Shown here: in pieces, positions 17,785-26,888 of the stretch
Layout: each line of letters opens with the position of its first letter
Position numbering within the stretch: position 1 is the first letter of the stretch
From: Pseudomonas sp. GM50
GTDB taxonomy: Bacteria; Pseudomonadota; Gammaproteobacteria; Pseudomonadales; Pseudomonadaceae
Direction: 5' to 3'
NCBI RefSeq assembly: GCF_000282375.1
Contig: NZ_AKJK01000015.1
Location: forward strand, 20,458 to 84,457
Length of the DNA: 64,000 nucleotides
Program-made: the position numbers and the translations under genes
The notes under the pieces: generated by a model
What the model was told of the DNA's origin: nothing
The model's input: the letters and a program-made list of their open reading frames with translations, nothing else
Databases searched by the model: none

Positions 17785-20700
17785 TTAACGGACAGTTATG
17801 TCCGCAACCGACGGCGCAAAGTCGTCCGTCAGCGAGCGTGATCGCCGTGTCGCGAGCAGCCGCAGCGCGACATAGAACACCGGGGTGAACAACAGGCCGA
17901 ACAGGGTTACCCCGAGCATGCCGAAGAACACCGCGACGCCCATGGCGTGACGCATTTCGGCACCAGCGCCGGTAGAGAGCACCAGGGGCACGACCCCCAT
18001 GATGAAAGCGATCGAGGTCATCAGAATCGGGCGCAAACGCAACTGACTGGCTTCGATGGCGGCGCGCACGATGCTATGGCCCTGCTGCTCGAGCTCACGG
18101 GCGAACTCGACAATCAGAATCGCGTTCTTGCTGGCCAGCCCCACCAGCACCATCAGGCCGATCTGGGTAAAGATGTTGTTATCGCCCTGGGTCAGCCACA
18201 CCCCGAGCAGCGCCGACATGATGCTCATGGGCACGATGAGCAAGATGACCACCGGCAGCAGCAAACTTTCATAGAGGGCGGCCAGCACCAGATACACCAG
18301 CAGCATGCAGATCAGCAGGATCCACAACGTGGAGTCGCCGGAAATGATTTGCTGGTAGGTCAACTCGGTCCATTCGAACTTGATGCCCTTGGGCAGCGTC
18401 TCGGCCGCGATTCGCTCCACCGCGGCCTGAGCTTGACCGGATGAATAACCCGGCGCGGGGCCGCCGTTCAGATCCGCAGCGGTGTAGCCGTTGTAGCGCA
18501 CGACCATTTCCGGCCCATAGGTGGGGTGAACCTCCACCAGGCTGGCCAGCGGGACCATGTTGCCGTCGGCATTGCGGGTCTTCAGTTGCCCGATGTCATC
18601 GGCGTGGGCGCGGAACGGCGCATCGGCCTGCACCCGGACCTGATAGACCCGGCCCAGCAAGTTGAAATCGTTGACATACAACGAGCCCAGATAGATCTGC
18701 AACGTATCGAAGACGTCGGTCATGGCAACCTGCGACTGCTTGGCCTTGACCCGGTCAAGATCGACCTTCAATTGCGGCACATCGATCTGATAGCTGGAAA
18801 AGCTCGGCCCCAGTTCAGGCGCCAGCGCGGCTTGCTTGAGGAACGCGCGAACCGCTTCATCGAGTTTTTCAAACCCCAGCGCGCCACGGTCTTCGAACTG
18901 CAACTTGAATCCGCCCAAGGTGCCCAGCCCCAACACCGGAGGCGGCGGGAACACGCCGGTAAAAGCTTCCTTGATCGCGGAAAACTGCTGGTTCAACGCC
19001 GAGGCGATGGCTGCGGCACTCATGTCCGAACCCTGCCGGTTGGCGAACGGCTCGAGGATCACGAAGATGATGCCGGCGCTTGACGAGTTCATCAGGCCGT
19101 TGACCGACATGCCGGGAAATTCCAGGGTGTGGGCCACGCCAGGTTGCTTGAGGGCGATGTCGTTCATTCGCTGGATGACTTGCTCGGTACGCTCCAGTGA
19201 AGCGCCGTTGGGCAGTTGGGCCAGGCCGACCAGAAACTCTTTGTCCTGGGCTGGCACGAAACCACCGGGCAACGAATGACCAAGCCAGGCCGTGAGCCCG
19301 AGCAATACTGCGTAAAAACCCAGGGTCATGCCTTTGCGCTGAATCACCCGGCCCAGATTGCTGCCGTAGGATTGCTCGCCCCCCGCCGAGAGTCGATTGA
19401 AGCGGCTGAACAATGGCCCCAGGAGCCGATCGATAGCACGACTGAGGCGATCTCGCGGTGCGTCGTGGGACTTGAGCAACAGCGCGCACAGCGCCGGTGA
19501 CAAGGTCAGGGAGTTGAACGCCGAAATGATGGTCGAGATAGCGATGGTCAACGCGAACTGCTGATAAAACTGTCCGGTCAGCCCGGGCATGAACGCCAGA
19601 GGTACAAACACACTCGCCAGCGTCAGGGTGATGGCGATGATCGGCTTGCTGACTTCCTCCATGGCCTTATAGGAGGCCTCTTTGGGGCTCAGCCCCCGGG
19701 CAATGTTGCGCTCGACGTTTTCCACCACCACGATCGCATCGTCGACGACGATACCGATGGCCAGAACCATGCCGAACAACGACAGGGCATTGATCGAAAA
19801 ACCACACGCGAGCATCAGTGAGAGTGTGCCGATGATCGACACCGGCATCGCCAGCAGCGGAATGATCGAGGCCCGCCAGGTTTGCAGGAACAGGATGACC
19901 ACCAGCACGACCAGCAGCGTGGATTCGAGCAGGGTCTGGATCACCGCCAAAATGCTCGAACGGACAAACTGGGTCGGGTCGAAAACAATCGTATAGTCGA
20001 CCCCGGCCGGCATGTCTTGCTTGGCCTGGCGCATGATGTCGCGCGCCTGATCGGAAATCGCCAGGGCGTTGCCACCGGCCATCTGGAACACGCCGAAACC
20101 CACAGCGGGCTTACCGTCGACCAGTGAGCGCAAACCGTAATCCGACGCCGCCAGCTCGACACGGGCAACGTCGCGCAAAAAAGTCACCGCCCCGCCTGGC
20201 GAACTCTTGAGGATGATGTCGCCGAATTCCTTTTCCGTTTTCAACCGGCCCTGAGTGTTGACCGACAACTGTTGGGCCACATCTGTACGCATGGGTTGAC
20301 CGCCGATGACACCGGCCGCGACCTGCACGTTTTGCTCGCGGATTGCCGCCACCACATCGTTGGCGCTCAATCCGCGCTGGGCCACTTTTTGCGGGTCAAG
20401 CCAGATGCGCATCGCATAGTCGCCGCCGCCCCAGATCCGGACTTCACCGACGCCCGGGATGCGTTCCAACTGGTTCTTGATGTTGAGAATGCCGTAGTTG
20501 CGCAGGTAGGTGGCGTTGTACTGGTCATCCGGCGAGATCAGGTGAATTGCCAGGGTCTGGGTCGACGATGACTTCATCGTTACCACCCCCAGCCGACGCA
20601 CGTCTTCCGGCAGGCGTGGCAAGGCTTGCGAGACACGGTTCTGCACCAGTTGCTGCGCCTTGTCCGGATCGGTACCGACCTTGAACGTGACACTGAGCGT

Positions 20701-20970
20701 GAGGTTGCCGTCGCTGTTGGCCTGGGACTGCATGTACAGCATGTCCTCGACGCCGTTGATCTGCTCCTCGAGCGGCGCCGCCACAGTCTGCGCCACCACT
20801 GCCGGGTTGGCGCCGGGGTACTGGGCATTGACCACGATCAGCGGCGGGACCACGTCGGGGTATTCCGAGACAGGCAAGCGAAACAGCGAGATGATCCCGG
20901 CCAGCAAAATCAGAGTCGAAAGGGCTCCGGCAAAAATGGGTCGGTCAATGAAGAAGCGCGAAAAGTTCAT
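17785..20970 (-). CDS. RND efflux transporter, MexF-like inner-membrane pump
   Basis: 1061 residues, the usual length for the HAE1 family. Features: MNFSRFFIDRPIFAGALSTLILLAG as first helix, the G-x-x-x-D region with the proton-relay pair in AIGIVVDDAIVVVENVERN, RLGVVTMKSS in the porter domain, and a second half with the matching helices ending in FVYVAL-like FTPVFYVALRLLATRR. It is closest in wording to MexF. It takes drugs or solvents from the periplasm and inner membrane and passes them to an outer-membrane channel. The gene start overlaps the adaptor gene stop (ATGA). No channel gene (OprN type) follows, so it must use one encoded elsewhere. Confidence 0.93.
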   Translation of the reverse strand: MNFSRFFIDRPIFAGALSTLILLAGIISLFRLPVSEYPDVVPPLIVVNAQYPGANPAVVAQTVAAPLEEQINGVEDMLYMQSQANSDGNLTLSVTFKVGTDPDKAQQLVQNRVSQALPRLPEDVRRLGVVTMKSSSTQTLAIHLISPDDQYNATYLRNYGILNIKNQLERIPGVGEVRIWGGGDYAMRIWLDPQKVAQRGLSANDVVAAIREQNVQVAAGVIGGQPMRTDVAQQLSVNTQGRLKTEKEFGDIILKSSPGGAVTFLRDVARVELAASDYGLRSLVDGKPAVGFGVFQMAGGNALAISDQARDIMRQAKQDMPAGVDYTIVFDPTQFVRSSILAVIQTLLESTLLVVLVVILFLQTWRASIIPLLAMPVSIIGTLSLMLACGFSINALSLFGMVLAIGIVVDDAIVVVENVERNIARGLSPKEASYKAMEEVSKPIIAITLTLASVFVPLAFMPGLTGQFYQQFALTIAISTIISAFNSLTLSPALCALLLKSHDAPRDRLSRAIDRLLGPLFSRFNRLSAGGEQSYGSNLGRVIQRKGMTLGFYAVLLGLTAWLGHSLPGGFVPAQDKEFLVGLAQLPNGASLERTEQVIQRMNDIALKQPGVAHTLEFPGMSVNGLMNSSSAGIIFVILEPFANRQGSDMSAAAIASALNQQFSAIKEAFTGVFPPPPVLGLGTLGGFKLQFEDRGALGFEKLDEAVRAFLKQAALAPELGPSFSSYQIDVPQLKVDLDRVKAKQSQVAMTDVFDTLQIYLGSLYVNDFNLLGRVYQVRVQADAPFRAHADDIGQLKTRNADGNMVPLASLVEVHPTYGPEMVVRYNGYTAADLNGGPAPGYSSGQAQAAVERIAAETLPKGIKFEWTELTYQQIISGDSTLWILLICMLLVYLVLAALYESLLLPVVILLIVPMSIMSALLGVWLTQGDNNIFTQIGLMVLVGLASKNAILIVEFARELEQQGHSIVRAAIEASQLRLRPILMTSIAFIMGVVPLVLSTGAGAEMRHAMGVAVFFGMLGVTLFGLLFTPVFYVALRLLATRRSRSLTDDFAPSVADITVR

Positions 20971-22145
20971 TGCCCTTCCCTCGCATCGACGCGTTGGGCG
21001 AGCAGTGGTCTGACGGTGTCACCCGGCCGCGCCCGATGCAGGCCGTTGATCATGACTCGCTCGCCGGCTTGCAGGCCGGAATCGATGATTCGCAGGTCAC
21101 CCACCAGGTTGCCGGGGCTGACGCGCCGGTATTCGACCTGATCATTGGCGGTGACCACCAACACAAACTTCTTGTCCTGGTCCGTACCGATTGCGCTGTC
21201 GTCGATCAGCACTGCCTGACGCGGCGGGCCGCCTCCGAGTTTGATTCTGGCCAGCATGCCGGGCCTGAGCAGGCCGTCGGTATTGTCGAAGCTGGCGCGC
21301 ACCCGCAACGTAGCCGACTGCACGTCGAGCTGATTGTCCATCGACGCCAGTTTGCCCTCGCGGGAATAGTCCGTTTCATTGGACAGCCCGAGCATGACCG
21401 GCACTTCATTGCCCTTCGCACTGCCGTGATTGAGGTAGCGCAGGAACGTTTGCTCGTCGACGTCGAAAGCGGCATAGATCGGCGAAAGCGATACCAGGGT
21501 ACTCAACGGCGCGGCATTTTCACCGGCGCTGACGATATTGCCCGCCGTCACCAGGGCACGGGACATGCGTCCGCTGACCGGCGCAGTGATGCGAGTGTGG
21601 GCCAGATCCAACCGGGAGCTGTCGAGTATCGCCTGGGCCTGCCGGACATTGGCTTGCGCTTCGCTGGCAGCGTTTTGTTTCTCGTCCAGATCGCGCATGG
21701 CGATGGCATTGGAGTTGATCAGCCGTTGTGCCCGCCCCAGATCGGTGGCGGTGTACAGGCTTCGTGACTTCGCCGCCGCCAGACTGGCCTGGGCCTGTTC
21801 GACCTGAGCGGTATACGGTCTGGCGTCGATTTCGAAGAGCAAGTCGCCTTCCTTGACGATCGCGCCGTCCTTGAAATGCACGGCAACGATCGTCCCGGAC
21901 ACCAGCGGCCGGATGACCACTTTTTCGACCGCCTCCAGGCGCCCGGAATAATTCTGCCAGTCGGTCACCGGCCTGGACAGCGCCATGGCCACATCGACTT
22001 CGGCGGCCGCTGGCGCCACGCTGGCCTTGGCGATAGTGGACGGCTCCCCGCGTAGCACGACCACCAGGGCGGCGACGATAGCGCAAGCAAGACTGGCACG
22101 GAGCATGAGCGCACTGCCCGAGCGTTTGGGTCGGTTCGAGTCCAT
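20967..22145 (-). CDS. RND efflux periplasmic adaptor, MexE-like
   Basis: 392 residues. An N-terminal hydrophobic anchor (LRASLACAIVAALVVVL) is followed by the adaptor layout: NYSGRLEAVEKVVIRPLVSGTIVAVHFKDGAIVKEGDLLFEIDARPY (first half of the lipoyl domain), an alpha-helical hairpin with AQASLAAAKSRS to QAILDSSRLDLAHTRITAPVSG, then beta-barrel and membrane-proximal domains ending near RPGDTVRPLL. It bridges the pump and the outer-membrane channel. AGGGAAG precedes the ATG. It is the first gene of the pair; no local regulator is adjacent, the nearest upstream gene being an acyltransferase on the same strand. Confidence 0.92.
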   Translation of the reverse strand: MDSNRPKRSGSALMLRASLACAIVAALVVVLRGEPSTIAKASVAPAAAEVDVAMALSRPVTDWQNYSGRLEAVEKVVIRPLVSGTIVAVHFKDGAIVKEGDLLFEIDARPYTAQVEQAQASLAAAKSRSLYTATDLGRAQRLINSNAIAMRDLDEKQNAASEAQANVRQAQAILDSSRLDLAHTRITAPVSGRMSRALVTAGNIVSAGENAAPLSTLVSLSPIYAAFDVDEQTFLRYLNHGSAKGNEVPVMLGLSNETDYSREGKLASMDNQLDVQSATLRVRASFDNTDGLLRPGMLARIKLGGGPPRQAVLIDDSAIGTDQDKKFVLVVTANDQVEYRRVSPGNLVGDLRIIDSGLQAGERVMINGLHRARPGDTVRPLLAQRVDAREGQ

Positions 22146-22201
22146 AAAACAACTTCCCTGTTATTAAGCGACGTGGGGTGCAACGGTCTGTCGAAGGTGC
22201 A

Positions 22202-23365
22202 TCAAGGCGCGGTTTCGGGGCTGCCCAAACGGCTGCCCGGCACCTTGGCTTTCCCGGTCCGGCCCCAGCGCTGCATGACCGGTCGCTCGACAAAGTTAAA
22301 CAACACCCAGCCACCGAAGATGGAGAGCGCGAAGGTGACCGCGACGATCAACGTGGCCGTCGCGCTATCGAACAGTCGGCCGCCGAGCAGCTGCGTCGCG
22401 TAAGTCATGATCAGCAAATGGATCATGTAGAAACCGAAGGAGATTTCCCCCAGCCAGATCATCCAGCGACTGTTGAGCAGCCCCTTGCGGTCATTCAGGT
22501 CACTGGCCGCAATCGCCGTGATCAGTGCGGCGATCGGCACCAGCGTCACCAGATTCAGGCTGTACTGGAACGGCACCCACATGGCCGCCAGGTAACCGCC
22601 GACCATCAACGCGAAAGCCCAGGGCACACTCAGTTCGATCCAGCGCCCGGCCATGAGAATGCGCGCCATGAGCATGCCCAGCACGAACTCGAACATCCGC
22701 GCAGGCGGGAAGAAGTAGGACCACCACCATTGGCTCAGGGAAATCGGGTACTCATTGATCAGTGGTGTCGCAGGCGCCAGCATGCGTATCGCCACTTGCG
22801 TCAGGGCCAGGCCGGCGACCATCGCCCAGGCCCAGTGCCACAGGCGCTCCTCGGAAATGTTCCAGATCAGCTTGAGCACCAGCGGGAACAGCAAATAGAA
22901 GAACAATTCGCAGCACAGCGACCAGGACGGACCGTTGACGCTGAGGAAGGTGTCCATCCGTGGAATCCAGGAATGCACCAGCAGCAGGTTGGGCAACCAG
23001 ATCGCCACGCTGGCGGCAGGCACGGCAAACAACGCCATCGCCAACACCCAGGTGGCGATATGGTTTGGGTAGATTTTCAACAAACGGCGTTTCCAGAAGC
23101 CCGTCACGCTGTCGCCTTTGCGGGCCGACCAAGTGATCACGAAACCACTGAGTACAAAAAAGAATGACACCCCGAGCCAGCCACCGCCGCTGAAGATCCG
23201 CTGGAAGGCATTGATCACATCGGTGTCCGCATAGGGGTTGAAACCGATGATCCGGGTCAGTGAGGCGTGAAACATGAACACCATCGCCGCCGCGAAGAAA
23301 CGGATCCCGGTGAGCGAGTCGAGTTTGCTGTGGATATGCGAATGGTAGAACTCTGCTTTTTTCAT
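22202..23365 (-). CDS. Acyltransferase 3 family membrane protein
   Basis: 387 residues with about ten hydrophobic helices. The family signature is SLTGIRFFAAAMVFMFHASLTRI, with Arg and the catalytic His, then GGGWLGVSFFFVLSGFVITWSARKG, and later WSLCCELFFYLLFP. OafA/NodX-like members move acetyl or other acyl groups onto O-antigen, exopolysaccharides or glycolipids at the inner membrane. The gene is followed 56 bp downstream by the RND adaptor gene. The acceptor is unknown and nothing nearby makes a polysaccharide. Confidence 0.88.
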   Translation of the reverse strand: MKKAEFYHSHIHSKLDSLTGIRFFAAAMVFMFHASLTRIIGFNPYADTDVINAFQRIFSGGGWLGVSFFFVLSGFVITWSARKGDSVTGFWKRRLLKIYPNHIATWVLAMALFAVPAASVAIWLPNLLLVHSWIPRMDTFLSVNGPSWSLCCELFFYLLFPLVLKLIWNISEERLWHWAWAMVAGLALTQVAIRMLAPATPLINEYPISLSQWWWSYFFPPARMFEFVLGMLMARILMAGRWIELSVPWAFALMVGGYLAAMWVPFQYSLNLVTLVPIAALITAIAASDLNDRKGLLNSRWMIWLGEISFGFYMIHLLIMTYATQLLGGRLFDSATATLIVAVTFALSIFGGWVLFNFVERPVMQRWGRTGKAKVPGSRLGSPETAP

Positions 23366-23570
23366 TTCCCGATCCCCAAATAGTCATGGCGCGCCCAAGA
23401 CACCTGCGTGTCCGGGGCGTGCTCCCTGTAAAAAAACACACGACAGTCTCAGCGGCGTTGCGAGCATTGCAGGCAATGTTGCGAGGGTCCGTTGACCCCA
23501 GGGGTACGGCTGAATGCAGACATTTTTCTAGTGGCGGAACGCTGGGAGAACCGCTTTTCTTGTGCTTGCG

Positions 23571-23594
23571 GCCGGTCCCCGGGCAGGGACCGGC
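23571..23594. terminator. Hairpin after the serine hydrolase gene
   Basis: GCCGGTCCC at 23571-23579 and GGGACCGGC at 23586-23594 form a perfect 9-bp stem with a six-base loop just past the serine hydrolase stop. No T run follows on the minus strand, so termination strength is uncertain. The rest of 23366-23601 shows no gene. Confidence 0.5.
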
Positions 23595-23601
23595 GCGAAG
23601 G

Positions 23602-24792
23602 TCATTCCCCGTAAACGGCGTTGCAAAGGTCAACGGTGAACTGCCCGAACATGCCTTCGAAAGCAGTATTGGTGAAGGCGACGACCGTCAATTGTTCGAC
23701 CGGGTCGACAAACCAGGAGTGTCCGTAGGCACCGCCCAACCGCCAGCTGCCGACCGATTCGGCTGTCTGTGCGGCGGCCGGGTCCTTGAGCACGGTAAAG
23801 CCCAGACCGAAGCCGCGACCGGGCCAGTTTTCCAGTTCAAGCTCGCCGGTCTGGTTGCTGGTCATTTCCTCGACCAGCGCTTTAGGCAACAACGGCGCGC
23901 CACCTTTGCGCAGGGTTTCGAGCAACTGGAGGAATTCTCCGGCGCTGCCGATCAAGCCTGAACCACCAGAGTTGAAAGCCTGTGGATCGAGGGCTCGGCC
24001 CGGCTCCAGCTTGATGCCGGCAGTGCCTTCAAAAACCGGAACCACTTCCAGTTCTTTCATGCGCCGCGGTTGTGGCTGATCATTCAGGTATGCCGGGCTC
24101 AGGCGGCTGGCGTCAGACACGCCGAAACCGACATCGCCCAAGCCCAGTGGCTTGGCAATCAGTGTGTCGATAGCGGCGGCCAGCGAAGTACCGGTGACCG
24201 CTGCGATCACGCCGCCCAGCACATCGGTCGCAATCGAGTAGCCCCACGAGCTGCCCGGTTTGTACAGCAAGGGCGCGTGGCTCAGGCGGCGCAGGTTTTC
24301 TTCCAGCGTCAGGTTGCTGCGCTCCATGCCATCGGACACACCGGCATCGCGATAAGGGCCACCTTGATCGCTTTCCAGAAAACCATATGTGAAGCCGGCG
24401 GTATGGCTCAGCAACTGGCGCACCGTGATCGTCGCCGGCTGGCCGTCGCTCAGCGTTGGCTTGAAGTAAGGCAACCAGCGGGTGATATCGTCATCCAGGT
24501 TGAGTTTGCCCTGGCCGATCAGTGCCAGTGCCGCCACCGAAACGATCGGCTTGGATACCGAAGACAGCCGAAACAAGGCATCCTCGCGCATCGGTAACTG
24601 CGCCTCACGGTCGGCCAACCCGGCCGCGCGCTGGTAAATGAGCTTGCCGCGGTGAGCCACCAGCACCACCGCGCCCACCAGGCGCTGATCGTGCAGGGTC
24701 TGCTCCAGCACCGTGTCGATGCGCGAAGCGAGCTGGACGGGTGCAAACGAGCGTAGAGACTGTAATGGGCGAAGCGGTTCGTTGACTGACAT
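23602..24792 (-). CDS. Class C beta-lactamase-fold serine hydrolase
   Basis: 396 residues from the ATG at 24792; the frame is open to 24906 but that part overlaps the promoter region of the divergent LysR gene. The nucleophile motif SxxK is in FRLSSVSKPIVSVAAL. The second motif is YSI in SWGYSIATDVLGG, as in family VIII esterases, rather than YxN. The third region reads GGAYGHSWFVDP. No signal peptide is visible. The family includes esterases and peptidases more often than true beta-lactamases. The substrate is unknown. It is transcribed away from a LysR gene that probably controls it. Confidence 0.88.
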   Translation of the reverse strand: MSVNEPLRPLQSLRSFAPVQLASRIDTVLEQTLHDQRLVGAVVLVAHRGKLIYQRAAGLADREAQLPMREDALFRLSSVSKPIVSVAALALIGQGKLNLDDDITRWLPYFKPTLSDGQPATITVRQLLSHTAGFTYGFLESDQGGPYRDAGVSDGMERSNLTLEENLRRLSHAPLLYKPGSSWGYSIATDVLGGVIAAVTGTSLAAAIDTLIAKPLGLGDVGFGVSDASRLSPAYLNDQPQPRRMKELEVVPVFEGTAGIKLEPGRALDPQAFNSGGSGLIGSAGEFLQLLETLRKGGAPLLPKALVEEMTSNQTGELELENWPGRGFGLGFTVLKDPAAAQTAESVGSWRLGGAYGHSWFVDPVEQLTVVAFTNTAFEGMFGQFTVDLCNAVYGE

Positions 24793-24914
24793 TGGCGGAC
24801 CTGAATAGTTGAATGAATGACTCGATGTCTCGATGGTAGAGCCGGCCGTTGTCGGGAAACAGAGGTTACAATTCCGAGGTCCACGGACCTTTTTGTCCGC
24901 AATCAAAGGAGTGA

Positions 24915-25799
24915 GTGTTGGATAAGCTCAATGGCATCACGGTGTTCGTGCAGGTCGCCGAAAGCCTCAGTTTTGTTGGGGCCGGCCGCTTGTTGGGGAT
25001 CTCCGCCTCGGCGGTGGGCAAGAGCATCGCGCGCATGGAAGAGAAACTCGGCGCACGCCTGTTCCATCGCAATACCCGCAGCATCAACCTGACCAGCGAA
25101 GGCTCGTTGTTTCTGGAGCGCTGCCGCCGGGTGCTCAACGAACTGGAAGCCGCCGAGCAGGAACTCTCCAGCTCCAGCGAGACACCACGAGGAAAACTGC
25201 GCATCAGCCTGCCGCTGCTGGGCGACGTCCTGTTCATGCAGCTCTCGCGATTCATGCAGCACTATCCGCAAATCCAGCTGGAACTGGACTTCACCGATCG
25301 GCTGGTGGATGTGGTCGAGGAAGGTTTCGACGCCGTGGTGCGCACCGGCCAGTTGCACGACTCGCGGTTAATGGCCAGGAAACTCGACAGCTTCGGCTTC
25401 TACCTCGTTGGCGCCCCCAGTTACTTTGCGAACCACGGCTACCCGCAGAATGTCGAGCAACTGCAGGAACACCACTGCCTGCATTACAAACTGCCCTCCA
25501 CGGGCAAACTGGAAAAATGGCCACTGTCGGGGCTTGCCGAAGGCAGCGAGTTGAAAGTACCGGCCACGATGGTCTGCAATAACCTTGAAATGCTGATCCA
25601 CATGGCCCGCCAAGGACTGGGCCTTGCCTGCGTCCCGGAGTTTGCGGTGCGCCAGGCACTGGCGGCCGGAGAGCTGGTGTCGATACTGCCCGATCAAGTG
25701 CTGCGCACGCTGGACATCCAGGTGGTATGGCCGTCAAGCCGCTACCTGACGCCGAAGTTGCGAGCGTTTATTGATTTTGTTTGTGATGGGGGTATTTGA
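24915..25799 (+). CDS. LysR-type transcriptional regulator
   Basis: 294 residues. The start is GTG at 24915 or TTG at 24918; AAAGGA at 24905-24910 serves either. N-terminal helix-turn-helix: LNGITVFVQVAESLSFVGAGRLLGISASAVGKSIARMEEKLGARLFHRNTRSINLTSEG. The effector domain follows (LRISLPLLGDVLFMQL, MARQGLGLACVPEFAVRQAL). It belongs to the group that regulates a divergent neighbour, here the serine hydrolase at 23602-24792; the two starts are about 120 bp apart. The ligand is not known. Confidence 0.9.
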   Translation: MLDKLNGITVFVQVAESLSFVGAGRLLGISASAVGKSIARMEEKLGARLFHRNTRSINLTSEGSLFLERCRRVLNELEAAEQELSSSSETPRGKLRISLPLLGDVLFMQLSRFMQHYPQIQLELDFTDRLVDVVEEGFDAVVRTGQLHDSRLMARKLDSFGFYLVGAPSYFANHGYPQNVEQLQEHHCLHYKLPSTGKLEKWPLSGLAEGSELKVPATMVCNNLEMLIHMARQGLGLACVPEFAVRQALAAGELVSILPDQVLRTLDIQVVWPSSRYLTPKLRAFIDFVCDGGI

Positions 25800-26095
25800 G
25801 ACCAGGCTGATTTGCATTGGCAAATCCAAACCGTGCTACCGAGTGCTTTCTACATCCAGCCGCAGAAGCAACCATCAGGCTGCCGGCATCAACTCCCGCG
25901 TAAGCCACGTCGCCAGCCGCGAAATCATCAGCGTCCAGTCAGATCATGTTCATTGAGCAACGGCCGGAAAAATGCCATGGCCGCCTCGCGGGCCTGCAAC
26001 AAGGTGAGCATAAGGGACGGTCTGGGGGTCAGGATGGTTCACGCGGAAAAATAGGTCGAACGCTACGCCGGCCCGGATACAAACACCAGGAGATG

Positions 26096-26201
26096 GGCCA
26101 GCCCAACCTCAGCACTGAGCGTCGCGATCTGGTGGTGCGCTGGATCAGCACCGTCGGCAACTACGACTACATGGCCGAAGCCTATTCGTTGGGCTGGAAT
26201 G
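26096..26201 (+). pseudogene. Remnant of a copper amine oxidase gene
   Basis: In the frame that reads 25946-26239 the stretch STERRDLVVRWISTVGNYDY (to base 26170) matches the active-site region of primary (copper, topaquinone) amine oxidases, where the first Tyr of NYDY becomes the cofactor. The match then stops; what follows (MAEAYSLGWNGG) and what precedes do not continue the enzyme, and no full frame exists. This is a short relic of a gene such as tynA. The surrounding 25800-26258 holds no intact gene. Confidence 0.5.
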
Positions 26202-26258
26202 GCGGATGCAGGTCCTTCTACTTGGCAAAAAATAGATAGTCAGAGGATGTCGCGCAAC

Positions 26259-26690
26259 TCAAGGGGTAAGCGTTCTTCTCTCGATAGGGACTGACAAAAC
26301 AATGCTTGTACGTGTTTCACCGTACGCGTTGATCCTCGCAATGACATTCTCGATATCGGCCATTGACTTGGCATAGATCCTGATCAGGTAGGAGTCGTTA
26401 CCAGTGATGTGTAGACACTCAACGACTTCGGGTATGTCGTTGAGCGTCGCTATCAATTTGGATTTCGCCGGCTTGAGGGTGGTGATGCCGACGACAGCAG
26501 ATATGCCAAACCCTAGCTTGGTTGGATCTAACTGAGCGCTATAGCCCTTGATGACCCCGGAGTCTTCGAGTTTTCGCAGCCGATCAGTGGTGGCGGGAAT
26601 AGAAAGACCCGCGTGCCTGGACAGCTCTGTGATGGAAATGCGACCACAGTCCTGCACCTTTCCCAGGATTTTTGTGTCTATACGATCCAT
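26259..26690 (-). CDS. Lrp/AsnC-family regulator
   Basis: 143 residues from the ATG at 26690, the start that fits the family; the frame is open to 26825 but the extra residues look random. N-terminal helix-turn-helix: MDRIDTKILGKVQDCGRISITELSRHAGLSIPATTDRLRKLEDSGVIKGY. The C-terminal RAM domain (VVECLHITGNDSYLIRIYAKSMADIENVI) senses amino acids and forms oligomers. It is divergent from a membrane-protein and radical SAM operon, with a palindrome just in front of its start, so it probably controls both directions in response to an amino acid. Confidence 0.9.
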   Translation of the reverse strand: MDRIDTKILGKVQDCGRISITELSRHAGLSIPATTDRLRKLEDSGVIKGYSAQLDPTKLGFGISAVVGITTLKPAKSKLIATLNDIPEVVECLHITGNDSYLIRIYAKSMADIENVIARINAYGETRTSIVLSVPIERRTLTP

Positions 26691-26717
26691 GTACGTTTCC
26701 CCAGTAAAAAGTATAAA

Positions 26718-26749
26718 TTTTAATGAAAAGCATGTGTTTTTCATTAAAA
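26718..26749. promoter_or_regulatory. 12-bp palindrome, probable Lrp-type operator
   Basis: TTTTAATGAAAA at 26718-26729 and TTTTCATTAAAA at 26738-26749 are perfect inverted repeats with an 8-base spacer. They lie 28 bp upstream of the Lrp-family gene start, in an AT-rich stretch shared with the divergent yczE-like gene. The layout fits autoregulation and control of the amino-acid cassette; the binding itself is inferred. Confidence 0.55.
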
Positions 26750-26888
26750 AATAATGCACCAAAATAAAGCGCAGTGCTAGTCTATTTACAGCCCGACAAA
26801 GCCTAAAAAGAATCAGGGAAATCAATAGCCCTAATCTTTAGCGTTACGCACCGCATAATAAAAAATTTCCTTCAGGGATGGTGTTCGC

